Positions 1 to 9,785 are shown, counted from the first letter of the stretch. The stretch: 64,000 bases of DNA from Arcticibacter tournemirensis (GCF_006716645.1 NZ_VFPL01000001.1:1240001-1304000); one strand, 5' to 3'. Numbers and translations: made by a program. Notes: generated by a model from the sequence alone, not told the origin.

Positions 1-1220
1 CCATCAGCAGAAGCTTCTTCCCTGGTACGCCCGTCGTCCATCAGGTAAGCATCAACTACTTTCTGCGTAACGCAGAAACGGCCCCAGCCGCCTAACGAAG
101 GGGGCATAGAACCCTGGCTAATGGTTTTTTCCAGGTAATCTGTATTTCTGCCCCAGATTAGTTCCTTATTGATCGCCGCGACCGCTTCGCCCGTGAATAT
201 ATCTGAATACGATCTTAGCGGATCAATACCTGCTGCGCCATTGGGGTAATTACTATAAAAACTAGGATCGGAAGTAACGCCTTGAGGAAGTGAAGGTGTT
301 TTGTCGTCGCTCACTACAGTGTACAATCTGTATTGACCCATATCCATCACACGCTTTGCGGCGGCAGCCGCAACAGCCCATCGCGACTCATCATACTGCT
401 GCGATACGTAGTTCACGTTATCCGTCTTTCGTTTCCAGTTTCCAAAATATGCGCTGGCAACCGGTCCGCCGTTAAATAAGGGACTTGCGTGGATCAGGCG
501 TAAGCGGGCGATTAAAGCAAATGCGGCGCCTTTAGTAGGCCGGCCAAAGTCAAGCAATGACGATTCCTTTGGAAGAAGAGTTGCTGCCTTCTCGAACTCG
601 CCGCAGGTATATTCCATCGTTTCGTCGTAAGTACCCCTCGTGCGATCATAATACTCGATTGGTTCGTTCGTATTAACCACTTCGTCGCCAAGCAGGATCG
701 CCGGTCCGTAGTCTACAAGGATATTATAGTAAGCATAGGCCCGGATAAATCGCGTGTACCCTTCTATACGCAGGCGATCCGCATTTGTAAAGCCCCTGGG
801 CCGGTCGAGGTTCTGCAGGATACTGTTACATTTCCGGATGATCTTATAATAGTTGCCCCATTGATTTAAATTCGGATTACTATCCCCAAAGAAGTCCGGA
901 GAGATGCGTCCGGTGGCGAAATCCATTCCATAATAAATATTGCTCGCACCGCCTCCGGTAAGTCCGTTCAGGCCTTCATCAGTAGCCATCGGACCAGGCG
1001 TATAACCCGCGCGGATGGTGTTCGACTCGTCAGGAAACATTGCCGCTGCCCCCCACATATATGCTTCGATGTTCTGTGGATTGGAAAATGCGGAGTCGAT
1101 ATTAAATTCATCATCGAAGTAGTCGCCGATATTGAGATAATCCTTTTTACAAGACGATACCATTACGATCATCTGGATGATGACGGCTACGCTTGCTATT
1201 CTTTTAATTGACGTTTTCAT
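1..1220 (-). CDS. SusD/RagB-family outer-membrane lipoprotein, C-terminus cut by window edge
   Basis: Open frame from the ATG at 1218-1220 to the left edge, about 406 residues visible. The N-terminus is a hydrophobic signal ending in a lipobox (VSSC), so the mature protein is a surface lipoprotein. Family features follow: an IDSAFSNPQNIEAYMWGAA-like N-terminal helix, then TPR-like helices with RIEGYTRFIRAYAYYNI and later GRPTKGAAFALIARLRL. SusD proteins cap the SusC barrel and bind the glycan or other oligomer. The gene starts 19 bp after the SusC stop, so the two are clearly one transcript. The substrate cannot be read from sequence. Confidence 0.93.
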   Translation of the reverse strand, partial: MKTSIKRIASVAVIIQMIVMVSSCKKDYLNIGDYFDDEFNIDSAFSNPQNIEAYMWGAAAMFPDESNTIRAGYTPGPMATDEGLNGLTGGGASNIYYGMDFATGRISPDFFGDSNPNLNQWGNYYKIIRKCNSILQNLDRPRGFTNADRLRIEGYTRFIRAYAYYNILVDYGPAILLGDEVVNTNEPIEYYDRTRGTYDETMEYTCGEFEKAATLLPKESSLLDFGRPTKGAAFALIARLRLIHASPLFNGGPVASAYFGNWKRKTDNVNYVSQQYDESRWAVAAAAAKRVMDMGQYRLYTVVSDDKTPSLPQGVTSDPSFYSNYPNGAAGIDPLRSYSDIFTGEAVAAINKELIWGRNTDYLEKTISQGSMPPSLGGWGRFCVTQKVVDAYLMDDGRTREEASAD

Positions 1221-1239
1221 GCCTTAAATTATAATCGCA

Positions 1240-4200
1240 TTAGAAGTTCACGTACACCTGGAATGAATAGGTGGACGGTATTGGGTATTTACGGCCATTC
1301 CATGCAGCCTGTTCGGGATCAAAGATTTTGACCTTATCCCAGATATACAGATTACTGCCCACGAACTGGAGGTCCATTGAGGAAACTCCGATCCTCTTGA
1401 GAAACGATGGCCTGATGTTGTAGTTCAGCGTAACTTCTTCCAGCCGCACATAACTCGCATCTCCCTGCCAGAAGGTTGATACCTGGCTGTTATTGGCATT
1501 ATTCCCATATTGCAAACGAGGGAAGCGTGCATTGGGGTTTTCTGCCAGTGCAGGATCCATTCCGTTCGCGACTGCGTAGCTCATGGGGATCCAGCGGTTT
1601 TTCGGGTCGGCTGCCAATGTAAGCACATTACCTAAATTGCCTTCAAAGAAGGGCATATATCCCATTCCGTTAGGTTTCTTTTCATCGTCTACCTTCATCT
1701 CCTGGCCCACATAAAAGAAGGATGTTTTTCCGGTTCCCTTAAACAGAACTCCTACTGTGAGCTTTTTATAACGGATTTCCCCACCAAATCCGAACATTGA
1801 TAAGGGGTAATTGCTATGTGTTAAAGGAACCATATCCAGTTTATCGATTGTCCCGTCTCCGTTCACATCCTTATATTTGATGTCACCCGGCAGCACGTCG
1901 CCAAAAGTCTGCTTTGGACTGTATTTAATATCATCGGCGTCTTTAAACAATCCCAGGGACTGATAACCCCGTATCGAATTGTGAGGGAAACCGTTGAACT
2001 CAAGATACGGATACTCCAGATAGGCTTGTTCCCAGTTCTGCACCACGTTTTTCGAGTACGTATAGTTACCTCTTAAGGTAAATCCCATGTGATCAGTAAT
2101 GTTGGCAGAATAGCTTATGTTACCGTCAACTCCCGAGCTTTTCATCCGCCCAACGTTAGCGTAGGGGTTGGAAACCACACCTACGTACTCCGGCACCTGT
2201 ACGCGTGGTTGAAAAATACCATTACGCTGGTCTTTGAACACGTCGACCACGAAATCGACCTTGTTGTTCAAAAGTTTACCTTCAATACCTATATTTGACT
2301 TAATCGCTTTTTCCCAGGCCAGATTATCGGCGCCAATCCGGGTCTCACGGATTGTTTCGACATCAGGGATCCCCCATACGTCTTTTTTCTCCTGATTCAC
2401 TTTAGTGAGGTAGGGGAAACGAATGTCCGAGATCCGGTCGTTACCCACCGTACCATAGGACGCTCTTATCTTCAGGTAATCCAGCCAGGGAGCTGTCTCG
2501 CTTACAAACTTATAGCCGGTAGGTACCCAGCCCAGGGCTACAGATGGGAAAAAGCCGTACTGCCTGCCAGGTTGAAAATTTTCTGAACCGGTATAGCCGA
2601 AATTGACGTCCAGCAGATAGGTGTCGCGAAAACCATACGTAAGCCTGCTGGATATCCCCTGATACCGCAGCGGGATGGACTCGAGATTACTGGTCGCGTC
2701 TTTGGTATCCTTGGCATCGCTCATATAATAATACACTAACGCCGATGTACGGTGGTCGGTACCGAAAACCTGATCGTAGTTAATAACTGATTCTAAAAAG
2801 TACTTGCGATATTGACGTGTAGTCTTGCTGTAGAGCGCTTTTTGCTCCTGCACCGTCTCCAGCATCACCAGAGATCCGTTGTAGGTTCGGCCCAGAGCTC
2901 TGTAAAGTGCCGGTTGTACTTTCCTGCGCTCCTCAAAGTAACTATGCACATCGTAAGCACCCTGAACCCTAAACTTAAGGCCGTCTACTACTTTCGATAA
3001 GTCCTGGTTGATAGCTAAGGTAGTTTTGCCTTTAAAGAGCTGATCTGATGCCCGGCCCGTGCGGTTGATCATCACATAGGGCGATGAGCGGTCCTCGCCA
3101 CCCAAACCCGGGAGCATACCATTCGAATATCGTGTAGGAACAGCTAAAGGGGTAAGTCGCGACTGTGCACCCCATATATAGTCGGTGTTCGCTAACCCTG
3201 GTTGATCCAATTTTGACAGAAACCCGTCTGCTCCCAGGAAAACCTTGGTGCTGCTGGTCAGGTTTACGTCCAGGTTCATCCTGTAGTTATACGTATCGAA
3301 ACCTACGTTAGAACTGTATATACTGTTCTTATCGACCTTGTACGCAGCACTTTCGCCCTTGCCGCCCAGGCTAAGAAAGTAGCGTGCTACCTCAGATCCT
3401 CCGCGGGCACTCATATAATAGCTTCGGCGCCAGGAGGTTTTATTCAAAATTTCATCCTGCCAGTCAACGTCCGGATACATATCCTGATCCAAACCATCAC
3501 GGATGATGCCCATCTCCGTCTGATTGTAGAGCGGGCTTTGCCCCCTGACCGTGGTCGCCTCATTAGCCAGTTGTGCGTAATCATAGGCCCGGAGGTATTG
3601 AGGCAGGCGGTTGAGACGGGATAAAGTGGTATTAGCCCGTGCAGTGATCTGAATGCGATTCACCTGTCCGCGCTTTGTAGTTACTAAAATAACCCCATTT
3701 GCTCCTCTAACGCCATATACGGCGGTAGCCGACGCATCCTTCAGGATGGAAAAGCCCTGCACATCGGCCGGGTCGATCGTGTTGAGGTCGCCCTCTAAAC
3801 CATCAATAAGCACCAGGGCGCTGTTATTTGCGCCAAAGGTGCCGATACCGCGTACCCAGAACTCAGAGATGTTCTTACCCGGTTCGCCGCTGCCTAACCT
3901 TGAGATTACACCTGCGGCCCTTCCTCCGAGCAGATTGGCAATTGACGGCGATGGCGACTGAAGGTCTTTGACATTTACAGTGGTAATAGCACCAACGGAG
4001 CTTATTTTTCGCTGGGTATTACCGAGCCCGACAATGATCACCTCATCAATGGTTGTCGAATTTTCTGCAAGCGTGATCTTTAGACTGTTATTTGATTCGA
4101 TAGCAAGGTGCTCGGCCGCGTTATAACCAACGGACCTGAATACAACCTTATCTCCATAGATAGCTTTGATGCTAAATTTTCCTTCGCCGGTGGTAGATGT

Positions 4201-4365
4201 ACCAATAGCCGGCTTGTCTTTTATATACACAGATACACCGGGAACTGGTTTATTTTCCTTATCCACAACGGTACCAGATATTGTTAACTCTTTTCCTTGC
4301 TGCGCAAATGTTGTCCGGGCCGACAGGCACAACAACAGCATGCACATACTCCAAATGAACTTCAT
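1240..4365 (-). CDS. SusC/RagA-family TonB-linked outer-membrane transporter
   Basis: 1041 residues, the usual length. Signal peptide 1-21 (ends TTFAQ), then a carboxypeptidase-regulatory-like domain (about 27-100, begins TISGTVVDKENKPVPGVSV). The plug follows, with the SusC signature around DPADVQGFSILKDASATAVY and GVRGANGVILVTTKRG, then a long beta-barrel ending in the aromatic YSFQVYVNF. It forms the energised pore of a SusCD pair with the downstream SusD. It starts 18 bp after the IPT/NHL lipoprotein stop, so all three look co-transcribed. The substrate is unknown; the partner genes (NHL lipoprotein, phosphoesterase) give only weak hints. Confidence 0.95.
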   Translation of the reverse strand: MKFIWSMCMLLLCLSARTTFAQQGKELTISGTVVDKENKPVPGVSVYIKDKPAIGTSTTGEGKFSIKAIYGDKVVFRSVGYNAAEHLAIESNNSLKITLAENSTTIDEVIIVGLGNTQRKISSVGAITTVNVKDLQSPSPSIANLLGGRAAGVISRLGSGEPGKNISEFWVRGIGTFGANNSALVLIDGLEGDLNTIDPADVQGFSILKDASATAVYGVRGANGVILVTTKRGQVNRIQITARANTTLSRLNRLPQYLRAYDYAQLANEATTVRGQSPLYNQTEMGIIRDGLDQDMYPDVDWQDEILNKTSWRRSYYMSARGGSEVARYFLSLGGKGESAAYKVDKNSIYSSNVGFDTYNYRMNLDVNLTSSTKVFLGADGFLSKLDQPGLANTDYIWGAQSRLTPLAVPTRYSNGMLPGLGGEDRSSPYVMINRTGRASDQLFKGKTTLAINQDLSKVVDGLKFRVQGAYDVHSYFEERRKVQPALYRALGRTYNGSLVMLETVQEQKALYSKTTRQYRKYFLESVINYDQVFGTDHRTSALVYYYMSDAKDTKDATSNLESIPLRYQGISSRLTYGFRDTYLLDVNFGYTGSENFQPGRQYGFFPSVALGWVPTGYKFVSETAPWLDYLKIRASYGTVGNDRISDIRFPYLTKVNQEKKDVWGIPDVETIRETRIGADNLAWEKAIKSNIGIEGKLLNNKVDFVVDVFKDQRNGIFQPRVQVPEYVGVVSNPYANVGRMKSSGVDGNISYSANITDHMGFTLRGNYTYSKNVVQNWEQAYLEYPYLEFNGFPHNSIRGYQSLGLFKDADDIKYSPKQTFGDVLPGDIKYKDVNGDGTIDKLDMVPLTHSNYPLSMFGFGGEIRYKKLTVGVLFKGTGKTSFFYVGQEMKVDDEKKPNGMGYMPFFEGNLGNVLTLAADPKNRWIPMSYAVANGMDPALAENPNARFPRLQYGNNANNSQVSTFWQGDASYVRLEEVTLNYNIRPSFLKRIGVSSMDLQFVGSNLYIWDKVKIFDPEQAAWNGRKYPIPSTYSFQVYVNF

Positions 4366-4383
4366 TTCAGATAAATAAATTTA

Positions 4384-5745
4384 TTATTCAATAACCAGTT
4401 TACGTATTCGGGCATTACTCCAGTCGGCGATATAGATATCACCCTGCTCGTTGACCGCCACTCCCCAGGGTTGGTTGAAGAGCGATTCTACCGGCCCGCC
4501 ATCTTTGTAGCCTGGCTTGCCCGGCTGGCCCGCCACGGTTGTTACAATGTTATCGGCTGATACCATGCGGATACAGTGGTTTCCATAATCGGCAACAAAC
4601 ATATTTCCACTATTATCAAACTTGATGTCTTTCGGATAGTTGAACAGGGCATCGGCCAAAGGTCCGTCGCGGAATCCACTCCCGCCTGGTGCGTTAAGTC
4701 GTTTAAAACCACCGGTTCCGTTAGGGTCACGAAGGTCTAAAACGGAGATACCTTGTCTGAACTCTGTAGGATTCGCGTTGGAATGCAGGGTGATGTACAG
4801 CAGCCAGGGCTTTGCCGGATTGATTGCCTGACCATACTGAGATCCATAAGGGCCCTTGTAAACAATTTTAGCCTCCATGGTTTCAGGATTGATTTTTGCA
4901 ACTCTTCCATCCCGGTACCTGGTGTAAAGATGACCGTCGTAGGGACAAAAAGTAATGAAGTTCTTGTAGCGGTCTGCATCTACGATCGAGCTTAGATCAG
5001 CCGCAGAGAATTTGACGTTACGTTGTCGTGGATACCATGCTTCGCGAGGATCAAAAGTAAAGATAACCTCTTTTGTAGACTCGTGAGCAGCAGTAAGCAT
5101 CCCGGTTTTGCGGTCCACAGTAAGCCCGTTTGCAAATAATATCCGGCCTGTGGCTTCCGACTCGATCAATGGGGTGACGATGTTTTGCTGCTCATTGATC
5201 CTGGCTACACCAAACGTCGCGGGGTTGCCGCCGTCACGCCATGACATAAATATATTACCTTCGGCGTCGAGCTCCAGGTACTTACCATAAACCTCCGCCT
5301 CAGAAAGAGTGCCTGGCTTAAAGTTCATTTTACCATTGCCTGTAACAGTACTCACCTGGGCCTGCGTGTGGTAAGCGAAGGAATCATTATAAGTAACCGA
5401 GTCTTCTCCTACAACTACCGAAATGCGCGGATTGGCACCCGGAAGGCGAGGTACGATGGCATAAATCCGTTCGCCGCTCGATGAGATAACAGAAGCTTTC
5501 GCATTATTGAAGTAAACCTTTATTTTACCAGGATCAGTGCCGAAGTTTTCGCCATCCAGTAAGATCTTATCTCTGGCCCCGCCTTCCTGGGGGTAGAAAG
5601 ACGTGAGGACGACAGGCTTTGATGCGTCATGATTCTTTTCCGGACGCTCATCTTTCGACTTGCAGGATGAAAGACAAAGCGAACCGAAGCATATCAGGAA
5701 CAAGGCAATACGATGCCTGTCAACATACTTTTGTTGATTTTTCAT
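4384..5745 (-). CDS. IPT/TIG and NHL-repeat surface lipoprotein
   Basis: 453 residues. The signal ends in lipobox LSSC with Cys28. An IPT/TIG immunoglobulin-like domain covers about 44-126 (VVLTSFYPQEGGARDKILLDGENFG). From about 150 to the end come NHL-type beta-propeller blades, clearest near the C-terminus (NQPWGVAVNEQGDIYIADWS). TIG-NHL lipoproteins often accompany SusCD systems in Bacteroidota as accessory glycan-binding or surface proteins; that role here is inferred from position. It lies 18 bp before SusC and 128 bp after the phosphoesterase. Confidence 0.85.
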   Translation of the reverse strand: MKNQQKYVDRHRIALFLICFGSLCLSSCKSKDERPEKNHDASKPVVLTSFYPQEGGARDKILLDGENFGTDPGKIKVYFNNAKASVISSSGERIYAIVPRLPGANPRISVVVGEDSVTYNDSFAYHTQAQVSTVTGNGKMNFKPGTLSEAEVYGKYLELDAEGNIFMSWRDGGNPATFGVARINEQQNIVTPLIESEATGRILFANGLTVDRKTGMLTAAHESTKEVIFTFDPREAWYPRQRNVKFSAADLSSIVDADRYKNFITFCPYDGHLYTRYRDGRVAKINPETMEAKIVYKGPYGSQYGQAINPAKPWLLYITLHSNANPTEFRQGISVLDLRDPNGTGGFKRLNAPGGSGFRDGPLADALFNYPKDIKFDNSGNMFVADYGNHCIRMVSADNIVTTVAGQPGKPGYKDGGPVESLFNQPWGVAVNEQGDIYIADWSNARIRKLVIE

Positions 5746-5873
5746 TAGAATAATTTGTTTTTTAATGGCAATGAAGCTATCATGTGCACCAAGCTTCTAT
5801 TCATTTCGGTTTGTGTGATGCGCACATGATGGTTTCATTGTAATGAAATTAAGTGGAGATTAGGTCTCTTTAT

Positions 5874-7460
5874 TTATTTCGCCGGTTCTTCTACATTGAA
5901 AGATTGTTCCTGCGAAAATACGTTGCCAAACATGTCTGTCGCCCTCACCTGGATTGTGTGCGAACCTGCTTTGAGCTTACGCGCCGGAATATCGCCGCTC
6001 CACAGGTGGGTACTCTCTACTCCGGTAGATGGTCGGCGGCCGCGCATTAACTGGTCGGATAGATCCCACTTATATACTTTTGTCATATACGAAGGATCGG
6101 CATTTAAAACATAAGTCATGGGCGCCCATTTCTGGTTATCAATACGATATTCAACTAAATCGCCCTTTGCTCCCATAAAAAAGTTGGCAAAGATCTGCGC
6201 ACTCGTATTTCTTCCGCCCGCAATAACTTTAGGGCTGAATATCCCGATCTGGTATTCTTTAGGTTTTCCGGCTACTTTATAATCTATCTTATACTTATTG
6301 TTGTCGATCGTTAAGAAAGCATAACCCTTAGGCGTACCATCTCTCATGGTTGAAGAGGGAACCCCCTGCTCGTTGAACTCGCCGGAGTACCAGTCGCCCG
6401 AAGTTGTTCCCGCGTTGTATTCATGATGCGGATTCTCCTGCAGCCAGCCGTCTTCCTTACCGTAAAAGTTATGTCTCTGCAAATGAGTGTGTGCCGACAT
6501 CGATAAAGTGTTAGGATAGTCTTTTAAGATGTTAAACAAGCGTTGTCTGTCTTCTTTTCTGAAAGGGCCGTCTTCTTCATCTTCAATTAGCAAAGGAATA
6601 TGGAAAGCCAGCACGATCAATTTATCTTTATCTACATACTTCAGGTCATTTTCAACGAAGTCCAGCTGGTCTTTCCTAAATCCGCCCCAGTAGCTCTTTC
6701 CATCACGCGGGTCTGGATAGATGATGTCGTCAAGGATGATAAAATGTGCATTACCATAGTTAAAAGCATAATTTGCAGGGCCAAAATTCTTCTCAAATGT
6801 TTCATCTGACAATGAATCCGCTTTGGCATCATAATTCATATCATGGTTCCCGATCACGTTATACCATGGAACGCCAACTTCGCTCACAGCTTTAATATAA
6901 GGACTATGCAATGACAGGTTATCACCAACAAGATCGCCCAGGCTTAAACCAAAACCAATGTTTTTTATCCCTTTTAATTCTGAAACGATGCCTTTAGAGA
7001 AGTAATCAACCTCCTCCTGGGTGTACGGTTGCGGATCGCCGAAAATCAATGAAGTGAATGTTGTGGGCTCATTGGCAGGAACTAAAGCAAAATCAACGGA
7101 CGCGGGCAATTTTCCGGTTGGTGCTGATCCTTTGTATTTAAAATCAGCCGGTGATCCAAGAGGTTTATGGATGTAGTAATAAGCTGGCTGATTCAGCTCA
7201 TTGACCGCCACCTGATAATTTTTCGGCTTGATCACGAAAAGAATATTGTCGTTACTTACGGGGAGTTCATAAAACCCCTTACTGTTCGTTTGTACGACAT
7301 TTACTCCATTACTTACCGCGACTCCCGCGATGCCTTTTTCTTTGGACTCCTTTTTGCCGTTTCTGTTTGCATCTTCAAAAACGTACCCCTTCGCCTTCGT
7401 TTGTGCAGAAGCCAGGGAACCGACAGAAAGGCCGATTAGAACTGATAAAAGTATCTTCAT
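5874..7460 (-). CDS. Secreted calcineurin-like metallophosphoesterase
   Basis: 528 residues. Signal peptide 1-20 (LASAQ). A small beta domain at about 22-125 contains an EF-hand-like stretch (FEDANRNGKKESKEKG). The metallophosphoesterase core follows with its metal ligands in order: GDPQP (D142), GD (175-176), GNHD (204-207) and a SAHTHLQRHNF histidine motif. A C-terminal beta domain resembles the calcineurin-like C-terminal domain of Bacteroidota periplasmic phosphoesterases. It should hydrolyse a phosphomonoester or diester outside the cytoplasm. It heads the SusCD locus and has its own candidate operator-promoter just upstream. Confidence 0.9.
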   Translation of the reverse strand: MKILLSVLIGLSVGSLASAQTKAKGYVFEDANRNGKKESKEKGIAGVAVSNGVNVVQTNSKGFYELPVSNDNILFVIKPKNYQVAVNELNQPAYYYIHKPLGSPADFKYKGSAPTGKLPASVDFALVPANEPTTFTSLIFGDPQPYTQEEVDYFSKGIVSELKGIKNIGFGLSLGDLVGDNLSLHSPYIKAVSEVGVPWYNVIGNHDMNYDAKADSLSDETFEKNFGPANYAFNYGNAHFIILDDIIYPDPRDGKSYWGGFRKDQLDFVENDLKYVDKDKLIVLAFHIPLLIEDEEDGPFRKEDRQRLFNILKDYPNTLSMSAHTHLQRHNFYGKEDGWLQENPHHEYNAGTTSGDWYSGEFNEQGVPSSTMRDGTPKGYAFLTIDNNKYKIDYKVAGKPKEYQIGIFSPKVIAGGRNTSAQIFANFFMGAKGDLVEYRIDNQKWAPMTYVLNADPSYMTKVYKWDLSDQLMRGRRPSTGVESTHLWSGDIPARKLKAGSHTIQVRATDMFGNVFSQEQSFNVEEPAK

Positions 7461-7479
7461 AATGTGTTGCTTGGTGGCG

Positions 7480-7507
7480 CAAAAGTATCTCTAGCATGTT
7501 ATGCTAG
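7480..7507 (-). promoter_or_regulatory. Promoter with abutting palindromic operator upstream of the phosphoesterase
   Basis: Read on the minus strand, TACTTTTG (7480-7487) fits the Bacteroidota -7 consensus TAnnTTTG, 20 bp before the start codon. Directly upstream lies a perfect 7-bp inverted repeat with a 3-nt spacer (7491-7507, arms CTAGCAT/ATGCTAG). The palindrome falls between the expected -33 and -7 elements, a typical repressor position. Seen directly; the regulator is unknown. Confidence 0.55.
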
Positions 7508-7596
7508 TATTAATTAAGGATTACCAAAAAAACTAATACTGATCGGCGATTTTCGCGCTTATACGACCTGTCAATAGCCTTCCGATTAAGGAGCCC

Positions 7597-8793
7597 TCAA
7601 TAGAGAAAACCGAACAGCCACAAAGGGATTTTATTTTTAACGCCCAGTTCTATATCAGCTGAGGCGATGTATGAATCGGGGATGCCGGCAATCTGCTCAT
7701 AGCCTTTTTGCCTTCCCCCTACTTCGAAGGTATACTGATGGTTGATGAGAAAGTCCCCTTTTGCCGGTAATTCTATATTATATCCTGAATTTTTCAGTTG
7801 GCTGGCAAAGAAAGATTCCCTTACACTCCCTTTATCAGGGTTTATTACGGATAATGCTTCAAACAAATTGGTGTTTTCAAGAAGGATCTTTCCTGGTTTT
7901 TCCAGTTTTCCAAACCCTTTACCCGAGGCATAAATATTGTTGATAAGCCGGGCTTTCTCAAGATAATGGAGGTATTGAACCAGAGTGTTACGCCCCATGG
8001 CGAGTTTCTTACTCAGATCATTGATATTGGGGGTAAATGGCACATGTTCAGAAAGAATACCAAGTAACTGGAACACTTTTCTTATATTCTGGTGGTCTAT
8101 ATTTTCAATAAATGCCAGGTCGTAGTCTATTACCAGCCTGATTACCTGCAGCAGTCGTGTTGGGTAAGAGGCCTTGTTCTCTTTATAAAAGGGATAATAA
8201 CCGTTTGAAAGATAGGCGTTGAACAGCATAACAGGCTGTACTTTCTCTAATACTTTAGAGGCTAAGGACTGATGGTCTTTAATGATTTGTTCGAGGGTAC
8301 AGGTGTTGAATACAATATTCTGATCGTATTCCAGGAATTCCCTGAATGATAACCCCGGTAGTTCATGTATAAGCGCACGCCTGCTGAGGTCGACCGGAAG
8401 CTGGAGCATATTAATAATGGATGAACCTGTGAATACGATGGAAATATCATGATAAAAATCATAGATATTTTTGATTTCTCTTGCCCAGTCGGGATATTTA
8501 TGAACCTCATCAAGGAAAAAGTACTTTACCCCTTCAAGCCGTAATGCTTCGACAATTTGGATAAGCCTGGTCTTTGTGAAAGAAATATCATCAAGTGAAA
8601 GGTATATGGCATCTTCACCTTTTGAAGTGATTTCTTTGAGCTTTTGCAGTTGCAAAGTTGTTTTGCCCGTTCCTCTTGACCCCAGGATGCCTATTAACCT
8701 GTTAGTCCAGTCTATTTTGTGATAAAGAGTTCTTTTGAAGTTCATTGCCTGGTTGTTTACCAGGGCGGCTGATTTGATTCTAAGTTCTTCCAT
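7597..8793 (-). CDS. AAA-family ATPase with DUF4143-type C-terminus
   Basis: 398 residues. Walker A GSRGTGKTT (G38-T46) and Walker B-like YFFLDEVHKYP (D95, E96) mark an AAA_14 ATPase. The second half (about 200-390) resembles DUF4143, which contains a winged-helix region and ends in a PD-(D/E)XK-like fold. The family is common and multi-copy in Bacteroidota and its biological role is not established. The ATG is only about 10 bp from a TATATTCG -7-like box on the minus strand (8803-8810), so the mRNA would be almost leaderless. The gene stands alone: downstream is the phosphoesterase promoter, upstream a divergent relic. Confidence 0.85.
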   Translation of the reverse strand: MEELRIKSAALVNNQAMNFKRTLYHKIDWTNRLIGILGSRGTGKTTLQLQKLKEITSKGEDAIYLSLDDISFTKTRLIQIVEALRLEGVKYFFLDEVHKYPDWAREIKNIYDFYHDISIVFTGSSIINMLQLPVDLSRRALIHELPGLSFREFLEYDQNIVFNTCTLEQIIKDHQSLASKVLEKVQPVMLFNAYLSNGYYPFYKENKASYPTRLLQVIRLVIDYDLAFIENIDHQNIRKVFQLLGILSEHVPFTPNINDLSKKLAMGRNTLVQYLHYLEKARLINNIYASGKGFGKLEKPGKILLENTNLFEALSVINPDKGSVRESFFASQLKNSGYNIELPAKGDFLINHQYTFEVGGRQKGYEQIAGIPDSYIASADIELGVKNKIPLWLFGFLY

Positions 8794-8850
8794 AATGCTC
8801 TACGAATATAGCACTTTTTAGCTAAAAGTGCTATATTTGTAGAGCATTAT
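8792..8850. repeat. Long inverted repeat over the ATPase start, with divergent -7 boxes
   Basis: Arms of about 30 bp meet at TTAGCTAA. The left arm (from 8792, beginning ATAATGCTCTAC) and the right arm (ending at 8850) are reverse complements except for one mismatch and one extra T. Each arm carries a -7-like box, TATATTCG on the minus strand and TATATTTG on the plus strand (8832-8839). It therefore reads as a symmetric divergent promoter or operator. No intact gene follows on the plus side. Confidence 0.8.
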
Positions 8851-8874
8851 ACTCTCGACGGAAGAAGATAAATC

Positions 8875-9115
8875 ATTGGGAAGCGGGATAGAATGTACTA
8901 AAACTTCCAATGGCTTGTCTGTAAATGTGCCCCGGACGAAGTCGATCTGGTTATAGTATGCTATTTTTTGTTTCGGCGACAGTTGATATTTCCCGGTATT
9001 GGCTTTCAGAGAAGAAGGAGGAACGTTAAGCGTAGGGTTTTCAATTTTTTGAGAAACGATACCTGTTTATCAATCAAGAAAGCCATATCCACAATACAGA
9101 TCAAGGATGAAGCGC
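8875..9115 (-). pseudogene. Decayed fragment of the 235-residue HTH-like protein gene
   Basis: The DNA aligns base for base with the N-terminal half of the intact minus-strand genes at 19716-20423 and 28231-28938. It runs from the segment encoding LPNDRI through the DQIDF and NPTLNVPPSS region to the HTH-like segment, with indels and substitutions (for example ATCTGGTTATAG where the intact copies have an extra CTAAAT). No frame is open. It marks an old fifth copy of the family, 10 kb from the others. Confidence 0.8.
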
Positions 9116-9162
9116 TCGTGAGGAATGATTCAATTTAAGATATTTAGAGTAATATCCTCTCC

Positions 9163-9744
9163 GTGTATTTTTCAACCATTACTATGAGTATGTATATTTG
9201 TATATGGCGGCATCAATGGAGTCCCCTTCGCGTTTTCGCTGTATTCCCCTACTCGGAACTTATCACCAAAGATGTTAATTTCACTGTCCATTTTGACTTT
9301 ATTGCACAAGAGAGCGGCCAATATTATTCCGGTAACATAAAGAGCGTAAATGAGATCGATTTGATAGGGATTTTGTCTCAGAATGGTGTAGATACGGCAA
9401 AGCTTGCGTTTATCAAGCCCTGGTCTGGTAAGTTACTCGATAATAGTCCCTATGCCAATCATTTGGATCGGTTCGTGTTCGGATTTCCAGGAACCGAAAA
9501 AGGCGCTTTTCCATTTATAGTACTAGGTGATGCTTATGGCATCTCAACTAAGCCAGGTGTAACTCTTTATCCTTATGGAGGAAGATACCGGAATATGTAC
9601 AAGGAATTAGGTAATTCCCCGACTGAAATGGAGGGCGCTTATTTTTTAAGTAAGTACCAGGATACCCAGGGGAAACGACACCTCGTGGATATTAATCTGG
9701 TATTCCGATGTTTCGAGAAGAGAGTGAAACAACTGGATTTTTAA
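9163..9744 (+). CDS. Hypothetical protein, possibly 5'-truncated
   Basis: 193 residues from a GTG at 9163; ATGs at 9184 and 9190 are alternatives. I do not recognise a family. The first 30 residues read poorly, but from about residue 35 the composition is globular (DVNFTVHFDFIAQESGQYYSG, then FVFGFPGTEKGAFPFIVLGD). The absence of a good start and the relic just upstream suggest the 5' end was lost or fused. It converges on the DUF4595-like gene with a short hairpin between them. Confidence 0.5.
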   Translation: MYFSTITMSMYICIWRHQWSPLRVFAVFPYSELITKDVNFTVHFDFIAQESGQYYSGNIKSVNEIDLIGILSQNGVDTAKLAFIKPWSGKLLDNSPYANHLDRFVFGFPGTEKGAFPFIVLGDAYGISTKPGVTLYPYGGRYRNMYKELGNSPTEMEGAYFLSKYQDTQGKRHLVDINLVFRCFEKRVKQLDF

Positions 9745-9758
9745 AGAAAGTTAATGAG

Positions 9759-9785
9759 CACCGTCTGTGGATATGACAGGCGGTG
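9759..9785. terminator. Weak hairpin between convergent genes
   Basis: CACCGTCTGT (9759-9768) pairs with ACAGGCGGTG (9776-9785) across a 7-nt loop, with one G-U pair. No U-tract follows on the plus strand, so termination is only a possibility. Confidence 0.35.
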
